Below are positions 17,678 through 26,389 of a stretch of 64,000 nt of DNA, piece after piece. Within the stretch, counting starts at the first letter, position 1; each line of letters begins with the position of its first letter. The DNA is from Extensimonas vulgaris. GTDB taxonomy: Bacteria; Pseudomonadota; Gammaproteobacteria; Burkholderiales; Burkholderiaceae_C. The translations under genes and the position numbers were made by a program. Where the stretch lies: the NCBI RefSeq assembly GCF_003337425.1, contig NZ_QPJU01000003.1, positions 124,001-188,000 of the forward strand, in the 5' to 3' direction. The notes beneath the pieces are model-generated. The model made no database searches, was not told the origin of the DNA, and saw nothing but the letters and a program-made list of their open reading frames with translations.

Positions 17678-19408
17678 ATGCTTTCCCAACCGAAAAAAAT
17701 CTGGCAGCTTTTTACCCCCGAAGAACGGCGCAAGGCGTGGTGGATGCTGCTGCTCGTGTTTCTGATGGCGCTGGCCGAAACCGCCGGCGTGGTTTCGATC
17801 ATGCCCTTCCTGTCCGTGCTCAGTCGGCCGGCCGTCATCCACGAGCTGCCCTGGCTCGATGCGCTCTACACACGGCTCGGCTTTGGTGAATACCGCCCCT
17901 TCATCCAACTGCTGGGCGTGGTTTCCATCGTGCTGGTGGTGGGCTCATCGCTTTTCAAAACACTCACCCTGCACGTACTCAACCGCTTTGTGCACCTGCA
18001 GCGGCATTCGCTCAGCACGCGCCTGCTCTCGCGCTATTTGCACCAGCCGTATGAGTTCTTTCTAACGCGCAACCCCTCGGTGCTGGCCAAAAATGTCCTC
18101 TCCGAAGTCGATCAACTGGTGTTCGACCTCATTCAACCCCTGTCTCAACTGCTGGCCCAGGGCGTGCTGGTGATCGCCATGGTGGCGCTCATTTTTTACT
18201 ACGACCCCGTCACCGCCGCCTGTACCGTTACCGTGCTCGGGCTGCTCTATGGCGGCATTTACGGCTTGGCGCGCAAGCACCTGGCGCGCATAGGTCGCGA
18301 GCGCCAGGCCGCCGACGCGCAGCGCTACCAGGCCTGCAACGAGGCGCTGGGCGGCATCAAAGACGTACAAGTCAACCACGTGGCCCCGGCGTACCTCGCC
18401 AAGTTCGAGGCCGCCTCGCGCCTTTTTTCGCGCCACATGGCAGCCAACGAGACGCTAAACCAATCACCGCTCTACCTGGTCGAGGCCACCGGTTACACCG
18501 GCCTCATCCTCATCGCCCTCATCCTGCTGCGCCGCACGGACGACATTGCCCACCTGCTGCCAGCGCTCGGCCTGTACGGCTTTGCCGCCTACCGCATGCT
18601 GCCCTCGGCGCAGATCATGTACCGCGGCTTTGCCCGCCTGCGCTTTGCGTCTGCGGCCTTGGACAACCTGGCGCGCGACCTCGCCCTGCCGCAGCCTTCA
18701 CCCCCGCCGCCCATGCCGCCCCTGGTGCCGCAGCGCGAAATCCGCCTGCAGGGCATCCGCTACGCCTATCCATCCACGCCCGACAAACCCGTTCTGGAGA
18801 ACTTTGACCTCGTCATCCCGGCCGGCACCAGCCTGGGCATCGTCGGGCGCAGCGGCGCGGGCAAAAGCACGCTCATGGACATTCTGCTCGGCATCCTCAC
18901 CCCGCAGGCCGGCACGCTGAGTGTGGACGGCGTTCCCATCACCGCTGAAAACCTGCCGGCCTGGCAGCGCGCAATAGGTTACGTGCCGCAGCATATCTAC
19001 CTGGCCGACATGAGCGTTGCCGAGAACATCGCCTTTGGCCTGCCGCGGCAGGCCATCGACATGGCAGCAGTGGAACGTGCCGCGCGCGTTGCGCAGATTC
19101 ATGACTTCATCGTCAATGAGCTGCCGAACGGCTATGACACCCTGGTGGGCGACCGCGGCATTCGTCTTTCTGGTGGGCAGCGCCAGCGCATAGGCATTGC
19201 GCGGGCGCTGTATCGCGATCCGCCGGTGTTGTTGATGGATGAGGCGTCGAGTGCGTTGGATGGTCACACAGGGGATGCCGTCAATAGTGCTATTCAAAAT
19301 GCATTCAACGATGTGACCTTAATTGTCATTACCCACAAAGAATCGGCTATAAAGCACTTTTCAAATAATATATTAATTTCTAACGAGATTGGTAGGCATG
19401 GCGCTTAA
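17678..19408 (+). CDS. ABC transporter, fused permease-ATPase (glycan flippase-like)
   Basis: A 576-residue half-transporter, probably flipping a lipid-linked oligosaccharide or lipid across the inner membrane (MsbA/PglK-like). About six TM helices occupy residues 20-320. The nucleotide-binding domain has Walker A GRSGAGKST, Q-loop, signature LSGGQRQRIGIARAL and Walker B VLLMDEASSALD, with H-loop VITHKES. The frame is open upstream of the chosen ATG (17678), but homology-like sequence starts at MLSQPKKIW. The last 40 codons are AT-rich, unlike the rest, and overlap the FkbM gene, so the 3' end marks the left edge of an AT-rich insert. Confidence 0.88.
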   Translation: MLSQPKKIWQLFTPEERRKAWWMLLLVFLMALAETAGVVSIMPFLSVLSRPAVIHELPWLDALYTRLGFGEYRPFIQLLGVVSIVLVVGSSLFKTLTLHVLNRFVHLQRHSLSTRLLSRYLHQPYEFFLTRNPSVLAKNVLSEVDQLVFDLIQPLSQLLAQGVLVIAMVALIFYYDPVTAACTVTVLGLLYGGIYGLARKHLARIGRERQAADAQRYQACNEALGGIKDVQVNHVAPAYLAKFEAASRLFSRHMAANETLNQSPLYLVEATGYTGLILIALILLRRTDDIAHLLPALGLYGFAAYRMLPSAQIMYRGFARLRFASAALDNLARDLALPQPSPPPPMPPLVPQREIRLQGIRYAYPSTPDKPVLENFDLVIPAGTSLGIVGRSGAGKSTLMDILLGILTPQAGTLSVDGVPITAENLPAWQRAIGYVPQHIYLADMSVAENIAFGLPRQAIDMAAVERAARVAQIHDFIVNELPNGYDTLVGDRGIRLSGGQRQRIGIARALYRDPPVLLMDEASSALDGHTGDAVNSAIQNAFNDVTLIVITHKESAIKHFSNNILISNEIGRHGA

Positions 19409-20126
19409 GAAATATATCCCAAAATGGATGTTGGTCTACGTCAGAGCAATGCTTCACCATATGGGGAGGTATGCTCGCGCAAGTTATTCGCAAGAGGGGG
19501 AGGATATTTTGCTTGCGCGTTATATTGACGAAAAGCGGGGGGGGTTCTATGTGGATATAGGTGCACATCATCCGTCGCGTTTTTCGAATACGTTTTATTT
19601 TTACAAGCGTGGGTGGCGTGGCATAAATATAGATGCGCAGCCTGGGAGTATGCGTGTTTTTCGACTGACGCGCCCTCGCGATATAAATTTGGAAATTGCT
19701 ATATCCGATAAAAATGAGACTTTAGAGTTTCATCTCTTTAAGGAGCCATTGCTTAATAGTGCAAACAAGGAGCTTGTCGAGTCGAGGCGTAGAGTCCTTG
19801 GTGAGCACCGAAATGAAAATAATGTTTTTTGCGTTCGAGCAGTGACTCTTGAATCCGTTCTGGATAGTTTTTTGCCTTCTGATGTCTTTATCGATTTTAT
19901 GAGTATTGATGTAGAGGGATTGGACTTGAATGTATTGCGATCAAATAACTGGGAGATATATCGTCCAAATTATGTGCTTGTCGAGGTGCTTGGGGGCGAC
20001 CTGCAGTCGCTGGCGCACACTGATATTGGTGAATTTCTTCTCGGCGTTGGGTATGAGCCAGTGTCAAAATTGGTACATACGGTTGTTTTTAGGGAAAAAG
20101 GGCTGGGGAAAGTTAACTATATATGA
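19398..20126 (+). CDS. FkbM-family methyltransferase
   Basis: A 242-residue SAM-dependent methyltransferase, probably O-methylating a sugar of the surface glycan. YARASYSQEGEDILLARYI and GFYVDIGAHHPSRFSNT form the FkbM motif I region (DIGA), DAQPGSM the acidic loop, and FIDFMSIDVEGLDLNVL the conserved SIDVEG motif. It overlaps the ABC gene end by 11 bases and its stop overlaps the next start (ATGA). Base composition is clearly AT-richer than the surrounding genome, suggesting acquisition by transfer. The ATG at 19398 is preferred to a TTG nine bases upstream. Confidence 0.88.
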   Translation: MALKKYIPKWMLVYVRAMLHHMGRYARASYSQEGEDILLARYIDEKRGGFYVDIGAHHPSRFSNTFYFYKRGWRGINIDAQPGSMRVFRLTRPRDINLEIAISDKNETLEFHLFKEPLLNSANKELVESRRRVLGEHRNENNVFCVRAVTLESVLDSFLPSDVFIDFMSIDVEGLDLNVLRSNNWEIYRPNYVLVEVLGGDLQSLAHTDIGEFLLGVGYEPVSKLVHTVVFREKGLGKVNYI

Positions 20127-21142
20127 AAGATGAAGATCGAAATGACGTTTCGTGTCCCCATGTTTCGGTGGTTATTCCTACAACTGGTAAGCGCCAAAAC
20201 TTGTTGGCCCGGGCAATAAATTCTGCTGATGCTCCGGGTTATGATGTTGAAGTCATTGTTGTGGTGAATGGCAATGACGCCTCTGCATTTCAGTTGCCCT
20301 GCCTGAATTTTAATGGCACAGTTCGTGTTATAAGGCTTGAAAGTTCCGGGGTGAGCAACGCGCGAAATTGTGGATTGGATGCAGCAAAAGGCCTGTTGGT
20401 AAGATTTTTAGATGATGATGATTATTTGCTGCCTGAATTCACTGTTAAGCAATATGCATTGGCGTTAGAGAGTGGTGTGTCGATCGTCTCTGGTCGGATA
20501 AAAATATTAGACGAGTCTGGGGCGTGTTATGGTGTGAGCCCACAGATAGGGGAGAGTGATCCTTATTGTGATCTTCTTTCCGCGAGTATGGTTGTGTTGC
20601 CGTTAGCACATGTTTATAAGGCGAGTTCAATAAAATGCCTGCGTTGGGATGTGCGCAAAAATAACGCCGAGGATGTGGATTGGCTGCATCGTGTGGCGCG
20701 TGATCAGGAACAAGCGTGGCGGGCGATAGATGAAATTGTTGGTGTGTGGTATCAGCACTCGGATATAAATAGGCTTTCATATGTTTTTGTTAATAATGAG
20801 GCAACAAAAGTTAGCGCAGAAGCTATATTGGAGACCAATAAAGTATTAAGAGAATCAGGCCGGGCTACTTTATTGCGTGAATCGGCGGCAGCGCTGGGGC
20901 TTTGGCGCTGTGCGCATAAAGCATTTTATTTGTCACCGATCTATTGGACAAAAATTAAAAAAATATCGATGATGCTGGATAAGGAGATTGTAAATCAATT
21001 TCCTCTTTATCGTGAGCTGAGTCTTTTTGGAATTACGCCAATATTTATTGACTGGCTAATGATTCCAAAGCGTTTTCTAAATAATTGTTGGCGCATGGTG
21101 ACGTGGCGTGCTCTTCGTGTCGCGCATGTTCGGCGCTTTTAA
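20123..21142 (+). CDS. Family 2 glycosyltransferase
   Basis: A 339-residue GT-A fold inverting glycosyltransferase. VSVVIPTTGKRQNLLARAI opens the nucleotide-binding domain, VIVVVNGNDASAF continues it, and VRFLDDDDYLLPEF carries the metal-binding DxD. The C-terminal third is less conserved and ends in basic residues. It is translationally coupled to the FkbM gene by ATGA overlap and lies in the AT-rich core of the locus. Donor and acceptor sugars cannot be inferred. Confidence 0.85.
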   Translation: MKDEDRNDVSCPHVSVVIPTTGKRQNLLARAINSADAPGYDVEVIVVVNGNDASAFQLPCLNFNGTVRVIRLESSGVSNARNCGLDAAKGLLVRFLDDDDYLLPEFTVKQYALALESGVSIVSGRIKILDESGACYGVSPQIGESDPYCDLLSASMVVLPLAHVYKASSIKCLRWDVRKNNAEDVDWLHRVARDQEQAWRAIDEIVGVWYQHSDINRLSYVFVNNEATKVSAEAILETNKVLRESGRATLLRESAAALGLWRCAHKAFYLSPIYWTKIKKISMMLDKEIVNQFPLYRELSLFGITPIFIDWLMIPKRFLNNCWRMVTWRALRVAHVRRF

Positions 21143-21158
21143 TTGACTGTGAAAATCA

Positions 21159-22088
21159 ATGAATTCAATGCGTGAGGGAAGTGTTGCTGCTGTCGTCGTT
21201 TCATATAATCGCAAAGAGCTCTTGTCGCATTGTTTGAGAAAGCTTACAAGCCAATCGCGAAGGCCGGATAGAGTCTTTATTGTGGATAATGCTTCAACTG
21301 ATGGCACGGCTGAGTTATTGTGCGACAATGACTGCTTGCAACGCCGGGGTGTGCAAGTGATACGGCTGTCCGAAAACATCGGGGGGGCGGGCGGTTTTGG
21401 ATGTGGCGTGGAGCATGCGATGCGTGCCGGTTTCGATTGGATGTGGCTAATGGATGATGATGCCGCACCTCATTCGGACGCGCTTGAAGAACTTCTCAAG
21501 GTTGCAAAAGATCCATCTAACATCTATGGTTCATTGGCAATTTCTGGCGCTGAGACCTCGTGGATGATGACCTTGCTTGGTGAGCGAAAAGTCACTACAC
21601 ATCACGTGCAAGAAATTCCGGCGTCTGCTCAGGTTCAAATGCTTCCATTTCTTGGTTTTTTTATCCATCGAAGCTTGGTAGAGAAAATTGGACTACCTGA
21701 TGCCGGATTTTTCATAGCTGCTGATGATGTCGAATATTGCGTTCGGGCCCGGCAGGCCGGTGCGGACATTATCGTTGCGGGCTTGAGTCACATAGACCAT
21801 CCAAAATCAAGGCCGTATAAGATTCAATTCTTTGGCTACACGTTGACGGGCCTCGAATTGCCGCCATGGAAGCGCTATTACGACACTCGTAACCGACTGC
21901 TCATTGCGCGAAGACACTTCGGGTTAAAGCTGGTGACGCAAACAATTCCAGGGTCGTTCGTCCGACTCATTGCTGCTTTGCTGCGCGAGCCGAATAAGCT
22001 GCGGCAGCTTCATGCCTTTTGTGCCGGTATGTTTGATGGACTGCTTGGCATCAAAGGTAAGCGGCACACTAAATGGGGTATAAAGTGA
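21159..22088 (+). CDS. Family 2 glycosyltransferase, GlfT-like
   Basis: A 309-residue glycosyltransferase with VAAVVVSYNRKELLSHC, FIVDNASTDGT, NIGGAGGFGCGVEHA and WMWLMDDDAAPHSDA. The IGGAGGF plus MDDDA pattern is characteristic of rhamnosyl- and galactofuranosyl-transferases (GlfT family). Immediate adjacency to the UDP-galactopyranose mutase gene (stop and start share one base, TGATG) suggests that it adds galactofuranose, which is inference from context. Part of the AT-rich segment, with composition rising toward normal at its 3' end. Confidence 0.82.
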   Translation: MNSMREGSVAAVVVSYNRKELLSHCLRKLTSQSRRPDRVFIVDNASTDGTAELLCDNDCLQRRGVQVIRLSENIGGAGGFGCGVEHAMRAGFDWMWLMDDDAAPHSDALEELLKVAKDPSNIYGSLAISGAETSWMMTLLGERKVTTHHVQEIPASAQVQMLPFLGFFIHRSLVEKIGLPDAGFFIAADDVEYCVRARQAGADIIVAGLSHIDHPKSRPYKIQFFGYTLTGLELPPWKRYYDTRNRLLIARRHFGLKLVTQTIPGSFVRLIAALLREPNKLRQLHAFCAGMFDGLLGIKGKRHTKWGIK

Positions 22089-23176
22089 TGGAATTGGTAT
22101 GCATCATCGGCGCCGGCTTCGCTGGCAGTGTCGTCGCCCGTGAACTGGCCGAGGCCGGACGGCGGGTGCATGTCATCGACAAGCGGCCGCATATCGCTGG
22201 AAATGCCTACGACGAATATGATGCCCACGGTGTATTGATTCACAACTACGGCCCGCATATTTTTCATACCAACAGCGAGCGTATTTTTGAATATTTGTCT
22301 CGCTTTACCGCATGGCGCCCTTATGAGCACCGGGTTCGTGCCGTTCTTGACGGTAAAACCTATCCGTTCCCTATCAACCGCGATACGCTGAACCAGCTTT
22401 ATGGATTAAACCTGGATGAAGCTGGCGCTGCTGTGTTTTTGGAGCGCGTTCGCGAGCCGCGTGATCCGGTACTGACCAGCGAAGATGTGGTCTTGAATAG
22501 CGTCGGTCGCGATTTGTATGAAAAGTTTTTTTTGAACTACACGCGCAAGCAGTGGGGGCTGGAGCCCTCGCAGCTCAAGGCGGGCGTGGCGGCGCGCATT
22601 CCGGTGCGCACCAATACGGATGATCGTTACTTCACGGACACCTTTCAAGCCATGCCCAAGGATGGCTACACGAAAATGTTCGAAGCCATGCTCGACCACC
22701 CCAACATCTGTGTAGAGCTTGGCGTGGATTTTGAAGACGTGCGCGATTCCTTGCGCCCGGCGCACCTTGTTTATACCGGGCCTATCGATGCGTATTTTCG
22801 CTATTGCTACGGCCGGCTACCCTACCGTTCGCTGCGTTTCGAGCACGCGCATTTGCCCGGTGTGCAGAGGTTTCAAGAAGTGGGGACGGTAAACTACCCC
22901 AATGATTTCGGCTACACCCGAATCACCGAATTCAAGCACATGACAGGCCAGCAGCACAGTGGCACGTCTATCGTGCGCGAATATCCTCAGGCCGAGGGCG
23001 ATCCGTATTATCCCATTCCGCGAGCTGAAAATGAGGCGCTTTTTCAGCGCTATGAAGCCTTGGCGGCGCGCGAAAAAAATGTGACTTTTGTCGGTCGGCT
23101 GGCCCAGTATAAGTACTACAACATGGATCAGGTGGTGGGCGCTGCCTTGGCGGCGGCGAAGCAGATCATTGGATGA
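22088..23176 (+). CDS. glf: UDP-galactopyranose mutase
   Basis: A 362-residue flavoenzyme converting UDP-galactopyranose to UDP-galactofuranose, the donor for galactofuranose-containing glycans. The FAD-binding motif is CIIGAGFAGSVVARELAEAG; YGPHIFHTN, NYTRKQWGLEPSQL, TEFKHMTGQ and YKYYNMDQVVGAAL are all diagnostic Glf motifs. The ATG at 22088 is chosen over one 15 bases upstream because the flavin motif starts right after it. Its presence shows that the surface glycan contains, or once contained, galactofuranose. Confidence 0.95.
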   Translation: MELVCIIGAGFAGSVVARELAEAGRRVHVIDKRPHIAGNAYDEYDAHGVLIHNYGPHIFHTNSERIFEYLSRFTAWRPYEHRVRAVLDGKTYPFPINRDTLNQLYGLNLDEAGAAVFLERVREPRDPVLTSEDVVLNSVGRDLYEKFFLNYTRKQWGLEPSQLKAGVAARIPVRTNTDDRYFTDTFQAMPKDGYTKMFEAMLDHPNICVELGVDFEDVRDSLRPAHLVYTGPIDAYFRYCYGRLPYRSLRFEHAHLPGVQRFQEVGTVNYPNDFGYTRITEFKHMTGQQHSGTSIVREYPQAEGDPYYPIPRAENEALFQRYEALAAREKNVTFVGRLAQYKYYNMDQVVGAALAAAKQIIG

Positions 23177-23180
23177 CTGA

Positions 23181-24293
23181 ATGAAAATCGCCTTTTTGTG
23201 CAAACGCCGCTACATGGACAAAGATGTAGTGGCAGATCGATATGGGCGCTTGTATGAAATCCCTTATCAGCTGAGCCGTTTGGGGCATGCGGTAGAGGTT
23301 TTTTGTCTTGATTACAAAAGCGGCCTGGCGCAGCGGCTGGAGCATGAGGCAAGTCCTGGCAGCTTGCGCTGGAATTCGCGCGCGCTCGGGTCGGGTATTT
23401 TGCCGCAGGCTGTGCGCTACCCTTCTCGCCTGCTGCGCGCCTTGCAGAGCTTTTCGCCTGACATCGTGATCGGGGCTTCGGATATTCCGCATGTGGTTTT
23501 GGGGTGGTGGCTGGCGCGACGCCTTGGCCGGCCTTATGTTGCCGACCTCTACGACAATTTTGAGAGTTTTGGCCAGGCGCGCATCCCTGGAATGGTGCCC
23601 GCGCTGCGGCATGCGGTGCGCAATGCCGATGTGGTGACGACGACGAGTGAGCCGCTGGCCCGTTTCGTGCGCAGTGTTTACCGTGCACGCGGAGACGTTT
23701 TCGCATTGCCGAGCAGCGTGGATTTGGCGGTGTTTCATCCACGAGATCAGCAAGCCTGTCGCAGGCATCTTGGGCTACCCTTGCACGCAAAGCTCATCGG
23801 CACCGCGGGGGGGCTCAGCCGGATGAAGGGAATAGATACTCTGTATGCGGCGTGGCAATTGCTTGCCCACAGCCATCCCGAGGTGCATTTGGTTTTGGCT
23901 GGATCGATTGACGCTGATTTGCCGATTCCAAAGGGCGAGCGGGTGCATTATCTTGGCCAGTTGCAGCACGCCAGCGTGGCAGAATTATTTTGCGCGTTGG
24001 ATGTGGGCGTTATGTGCGTGCCAGATACGCCTTTTGGGCGTTATTGTTTTCCGCAAAAGGCGTATGAAATGTTGGCCTGCGCCCTTCCGGTGGTGGCGAG
24101 CGATGTGGGGGCCATCGGCGGTTTGTTGGAATCCTATCCCTCTTGTCTTTTTCGGGGAGCAGATGCCGCACATCTTGCGCAGCAAATAACCACACAGCTG
24201 ACCACGCCCACCGTGCCTGCGGTGCCTATCGAGGATTGGGCGGGCCTCGTCGCCCGGCTCCATGCAAAATTGAGCAAACTGGGCCAGCGGTAG
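23181..24293 (+). CDS. Family 4 glycosyltransferase
   Basis: A 370-residue GT-B retaining glycosyltransferase. The N-terminal acceptor domain has IAFLCKRRYMDKDVVADRYG and IGASDIPHVVLGWWLARRLG; the C-terminal donor domain has GTAGGLSRMKGIDTLYAAW, LVLAGSIDADLPI and PQKAYEMLACALPVVASDVG, with the conserved Glu (in YEML) that contacts the nucleotide sugar. It lies four bases after glf and ends the rightward half of the locus, converging on the next glycosyltransferase with a 24-base gap. Composition is close to the genome norm. Confidence 0.85.
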   Translation: MKIAFLCKRRYMDKDVVADRYGRLYEIPYQLSRLGHAVEVFCLDYKSGLAQRLEHEASPGSLRWNSRALGSGILPQAVRYPSRLLRALQSFSPDIVIGASDIPHVVLGWWLARRLGRPYVADLYDNFESFGQARIPGMVPALRHAVRNADVVTTTSEPLARFVRSVYRARGDVFALPSSVDLAVFHPRDQQACRRHLGLPLHAKLIGTAGGLSRMKGIDTLYAAWQLLAHSHPEVHLVLAGSIDADLPIPKGERVHYLGQLQHASVAELFCALDVGVMCVPDTPFGRYCFPQKAYEMLACALPVVASDVGAIGGLLESYPSCLFRGADAAHLAQQITTQLTTPTVPAVPIEDWAGLVARLHAKLSKLGQR

Positions 24294-24317
24294 AAAACGC
24301 CCGCAGCGTGCGCAAGG

Positions 24318-25523
24318 CTAAGTGCCGGCCCCTAAGACCCGCTCCACCCGCTCCCCGAACGCCTCCCACGCAAAACCCCGGGCGAACGCGTGGATGCCCG
24401 CTTCGTCCAAAGGCTTGGCAAGCAGCTGCAGGACGGCATCGGCAAAGGCGGCGGCATCACCGGGCGGCACCAGAGAGCCGCTTTGGCCGTGGGCCACCGC
24501 ATCCACCACGCCGCCCGCGGCGTAGGCCACCGTCGGAAGGCCGTGCACTGCGGCTTCGATCGCCACCATGCCGAAGCCTTCGGGGTCGTTGGGCAGCGCG
24601 CGGATCGGGAAGGCATGCACCTGTGCGGCCTGGTAGGCGGCGGCAAGCTCCTCCTCCGATACTTTGCCGAGGAAGATCACATGCTGCGCCACCCCGGCCA
24701 CCGCGGCGGCGGATTGGATGGCGGCGGGCGTTTGCGCCTGGCCGTAAAGGGCATTGGCGGGCGCATCGCCGATCACCAGCAGGCGCACATCGGGCCGCTC
24801 GGCAGCGATGCGCGGCAGCACTTCGGTGACGAATTCGCGCAGCCCCTTGCGCGCCGTCAGGCGCCCGACCGAGAGCAGCAGCGGCGCATCGCCCAGCCCG
24901 TGCGCGGCGCGAAAGGCGTGAGCGGAGGGCGTGGGCCGGGCGGCGGGCGACGCGGGCGGTAGCTGCACGCCGGGGTGCACGATGTGGATGCGCTGCGGGG
25001 CGATGCCCGCCTGCGCGGCCAGTGCTGCTGTGGCGTGGCTGTTGGCAATCACGGCGTCAACGCGGCGAAGCGCAGGCAGCCACAGGCGCCGGTACAGCGC
25101 ATGCGGCACGGTGATGTCCAGCCCATGCACATAGGCCACTGCGCGCGCACCCGCACAGCGCGCGGCCAGCCAGGCGAGCGGCGCCGTCAGCCCGCTGCCG
25201 GCCAGCACCACGGCAGGGCGGTCGCGCCGGGCGGCCCGAAAGGCGCGCCAGCCAGCGGCCAGCACGAAGCGCCACAGGGGTTTGAGCGGCACTTCTTCCA
25301 CCGTGACGCCCGTGGGGGCCTGGGCGGCGGCACCTGCGGGGGCGATCACGTGCATGGGGTGGCGCTTGCCAAGCTCGGCCGCCAGATGCCAGTTGAGCCG
25401 CTCCATGCCGCCCAGGAGCGGCGGAAAGTTGCGCGTCACGAGCAGGACGCGGGTGCGCGCAGGCAGGGGTTGCGGGGGCATGGCGTTGGGCATCACAGCG
25501 CAGCGCAGGTCGTGATGGATCAA
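24318..25523 (-). CDS. Family 4 glycosyltransferase, PimB-like
   Basis: A 401-residue GT-B glycosyltransferase. VLLVTRNFPPLLGGMERL (glycine loop), VLAGSGLTAPLAWLAAR, YVHGLDI, LLSVGRLTARKGLREF and NDPEGFGMVAIEAAVHGLP (E-x7-E type motif) match PimB/WbaZ-type mannosyl- or galactosyl-transferases. The start ATG overlaps the stop of the upstream GT2 gene (ATGA), so the two are coupled with the TMTC-like gene in one leftward run. GC content is high, unlike the neighbouring AT-rich core. Confidence 0.85.
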   Translation of the reverse strand: MIHHDLRCAVMPNAMPPQPLPARTRVLLVTRNFPPLLGGMERLNWHLAAELGKRHPMHVIAPAGAAAQAPTGVTVEEVPLKPLWRFVLAAGWRAFRAARRDRPAVVLAGSGLTAPLAWLAARCAGARAVAYVHGLDITVPHALYRRLWLPALRRVDAVIANSHATAALAAQAGIAPQRIHIVHPGVQLPPASPAARPTPSAHAFRAAHGLGDAPLLLSVGRLTARKGLREFVTEVLPRIAAERPDVRLLVIGDAPANALYGQAQTPAAIQSAAAVAGVAQHVIFLGKVSEEELAAAYQAAQVHAFPIRALPNDPEGFGMVAIEAAVHGLPTVAYAAGGVVDAVAHGQSGSLVPPGDAAAFADAVLQLLAKPLDEAGIHAFARGFAWEAFGERVERVLGAGT

Positions 25524-26374
25524 CCCTCACGCTTGTAAGTCAGGTTGGTAATCTGCTCTGAAATCAAGCCGATCAAAAACACGATCACCGCGGCCGAAAG
25601 CAGCAGTGCGCTCATGTTGGTAAAGCGGCGTTCGGTCAAAAAGGTGTGCAGATAATTGCCCAGCCCCAGCAGAAAAAAGCCCGCACTCACCGGAAAGAAC
25701 AGCTTGAGCGGTGAATACAGCGTGGCGATTTTGAAGATGATGAGCAAAAAGCGCACGCCGTCGCGCACGAGGCGGATGTGGCTTTTGCCTATGCGCCGCG
25801 CGGCGACGATGGGCACGTAGGCCACGGGGTAGGCGCTGCGAAAGAACGCCATTGTGCAGGTGGTGGGGTACGAAAAGCCGTTGGGCAGCAGGTACAGAAA
25901 TTCGCGGAACTTGGCGGCGCGCACGGCGCGAAAGCCGCTGGTCAGGTCTTGCACCGGGTGGCCCGTCATCCAGCTGGCCAGGCGGTTGTAAACGCCATTG
26001 GCCATGCCGCGCCCCACGCTGGCCTGCGAGCCCTGGCCGCGCGCGCCCACGGCCATGTCGTAGCCTTCATCCAGCTTGGCCAGCAGGCGCGCAATGTCGG
26101 CCGGGTCGTGCTGGCCGTCGGCGTCCATGAAGACGAGCACATCGCCCGTGGCGGCGCGCGCACCGGCCTTGATGGCGGCGCCGTTGCCCATGCTGTAGGG
26201 GCGCGAGAGCACTTGCGCACCGGCGGCGCGGGCGATGGCGGCGGTGTTGTCGGTGGAGCCGTCGTCCACCACGATGCACTCGGCAGCAGGGTAGTGCGCG
26301 CGCAGGCGCGCGAGCAGCGGGCTTAGGGCAGCGGACTCGTTTTTGGCGGGCAGGATGATGGAGAGCTGGGGCAT
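25520..26374 (-). CDS. Family 2 glycosyltransferase, polyprenyl-phosphate type
   Basis: A 284-residue membrane-associated glycosyltransferase, DPM1/ArnC-like, likely making a polyprenyl-phosphate-linked sugar as donor for a periplasmic (GT-C) transferase. Catalytic-domain motifs are LSIILPAKNESAALSPL, CIVVDDGSTDNTAAIA, VLVFMDADGQHDPADI and VQDLTSGFRAVRA. Two C-terminal TM helices (about residues 225-245 and 255-275) anchor it. It lies between the PimB-like gene (4-base overlap) and the TMTC-like gene (15-base gap). A polyprenyl-phosphate-sugar synthase beside a TMTC-like protein makes a donor-enzyme pair plausible. Confidence 0.87.
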   Translation of the reverse strand: MPQLSIILPAKNESAALSPLLARLRAHYPAAECIVVDDGSTDNTAAIARAAGAQVLSRPYSMGNGAAIKAGARAATGDVLVFMDADGQHDPADIARLLAKLDEGYDMAVGARGQGSQASVGRGMANGVYNRLASWMTGHPVQDLTSGFRAVRAAKFREFLYLLPNGFSYPTTCTMAFFRSAYPVAYVPIVAARRIGKSHIRLVRDGVRFLLIIFKIATLYSPLKLFFPVSAGFFLLGLGNYLHTFLTERRFTNMSALLLSAAVIVFLIGLISEQITNLTYKREG

Positions 26375-26389
26375 GGCCGGCGGGGCGCG

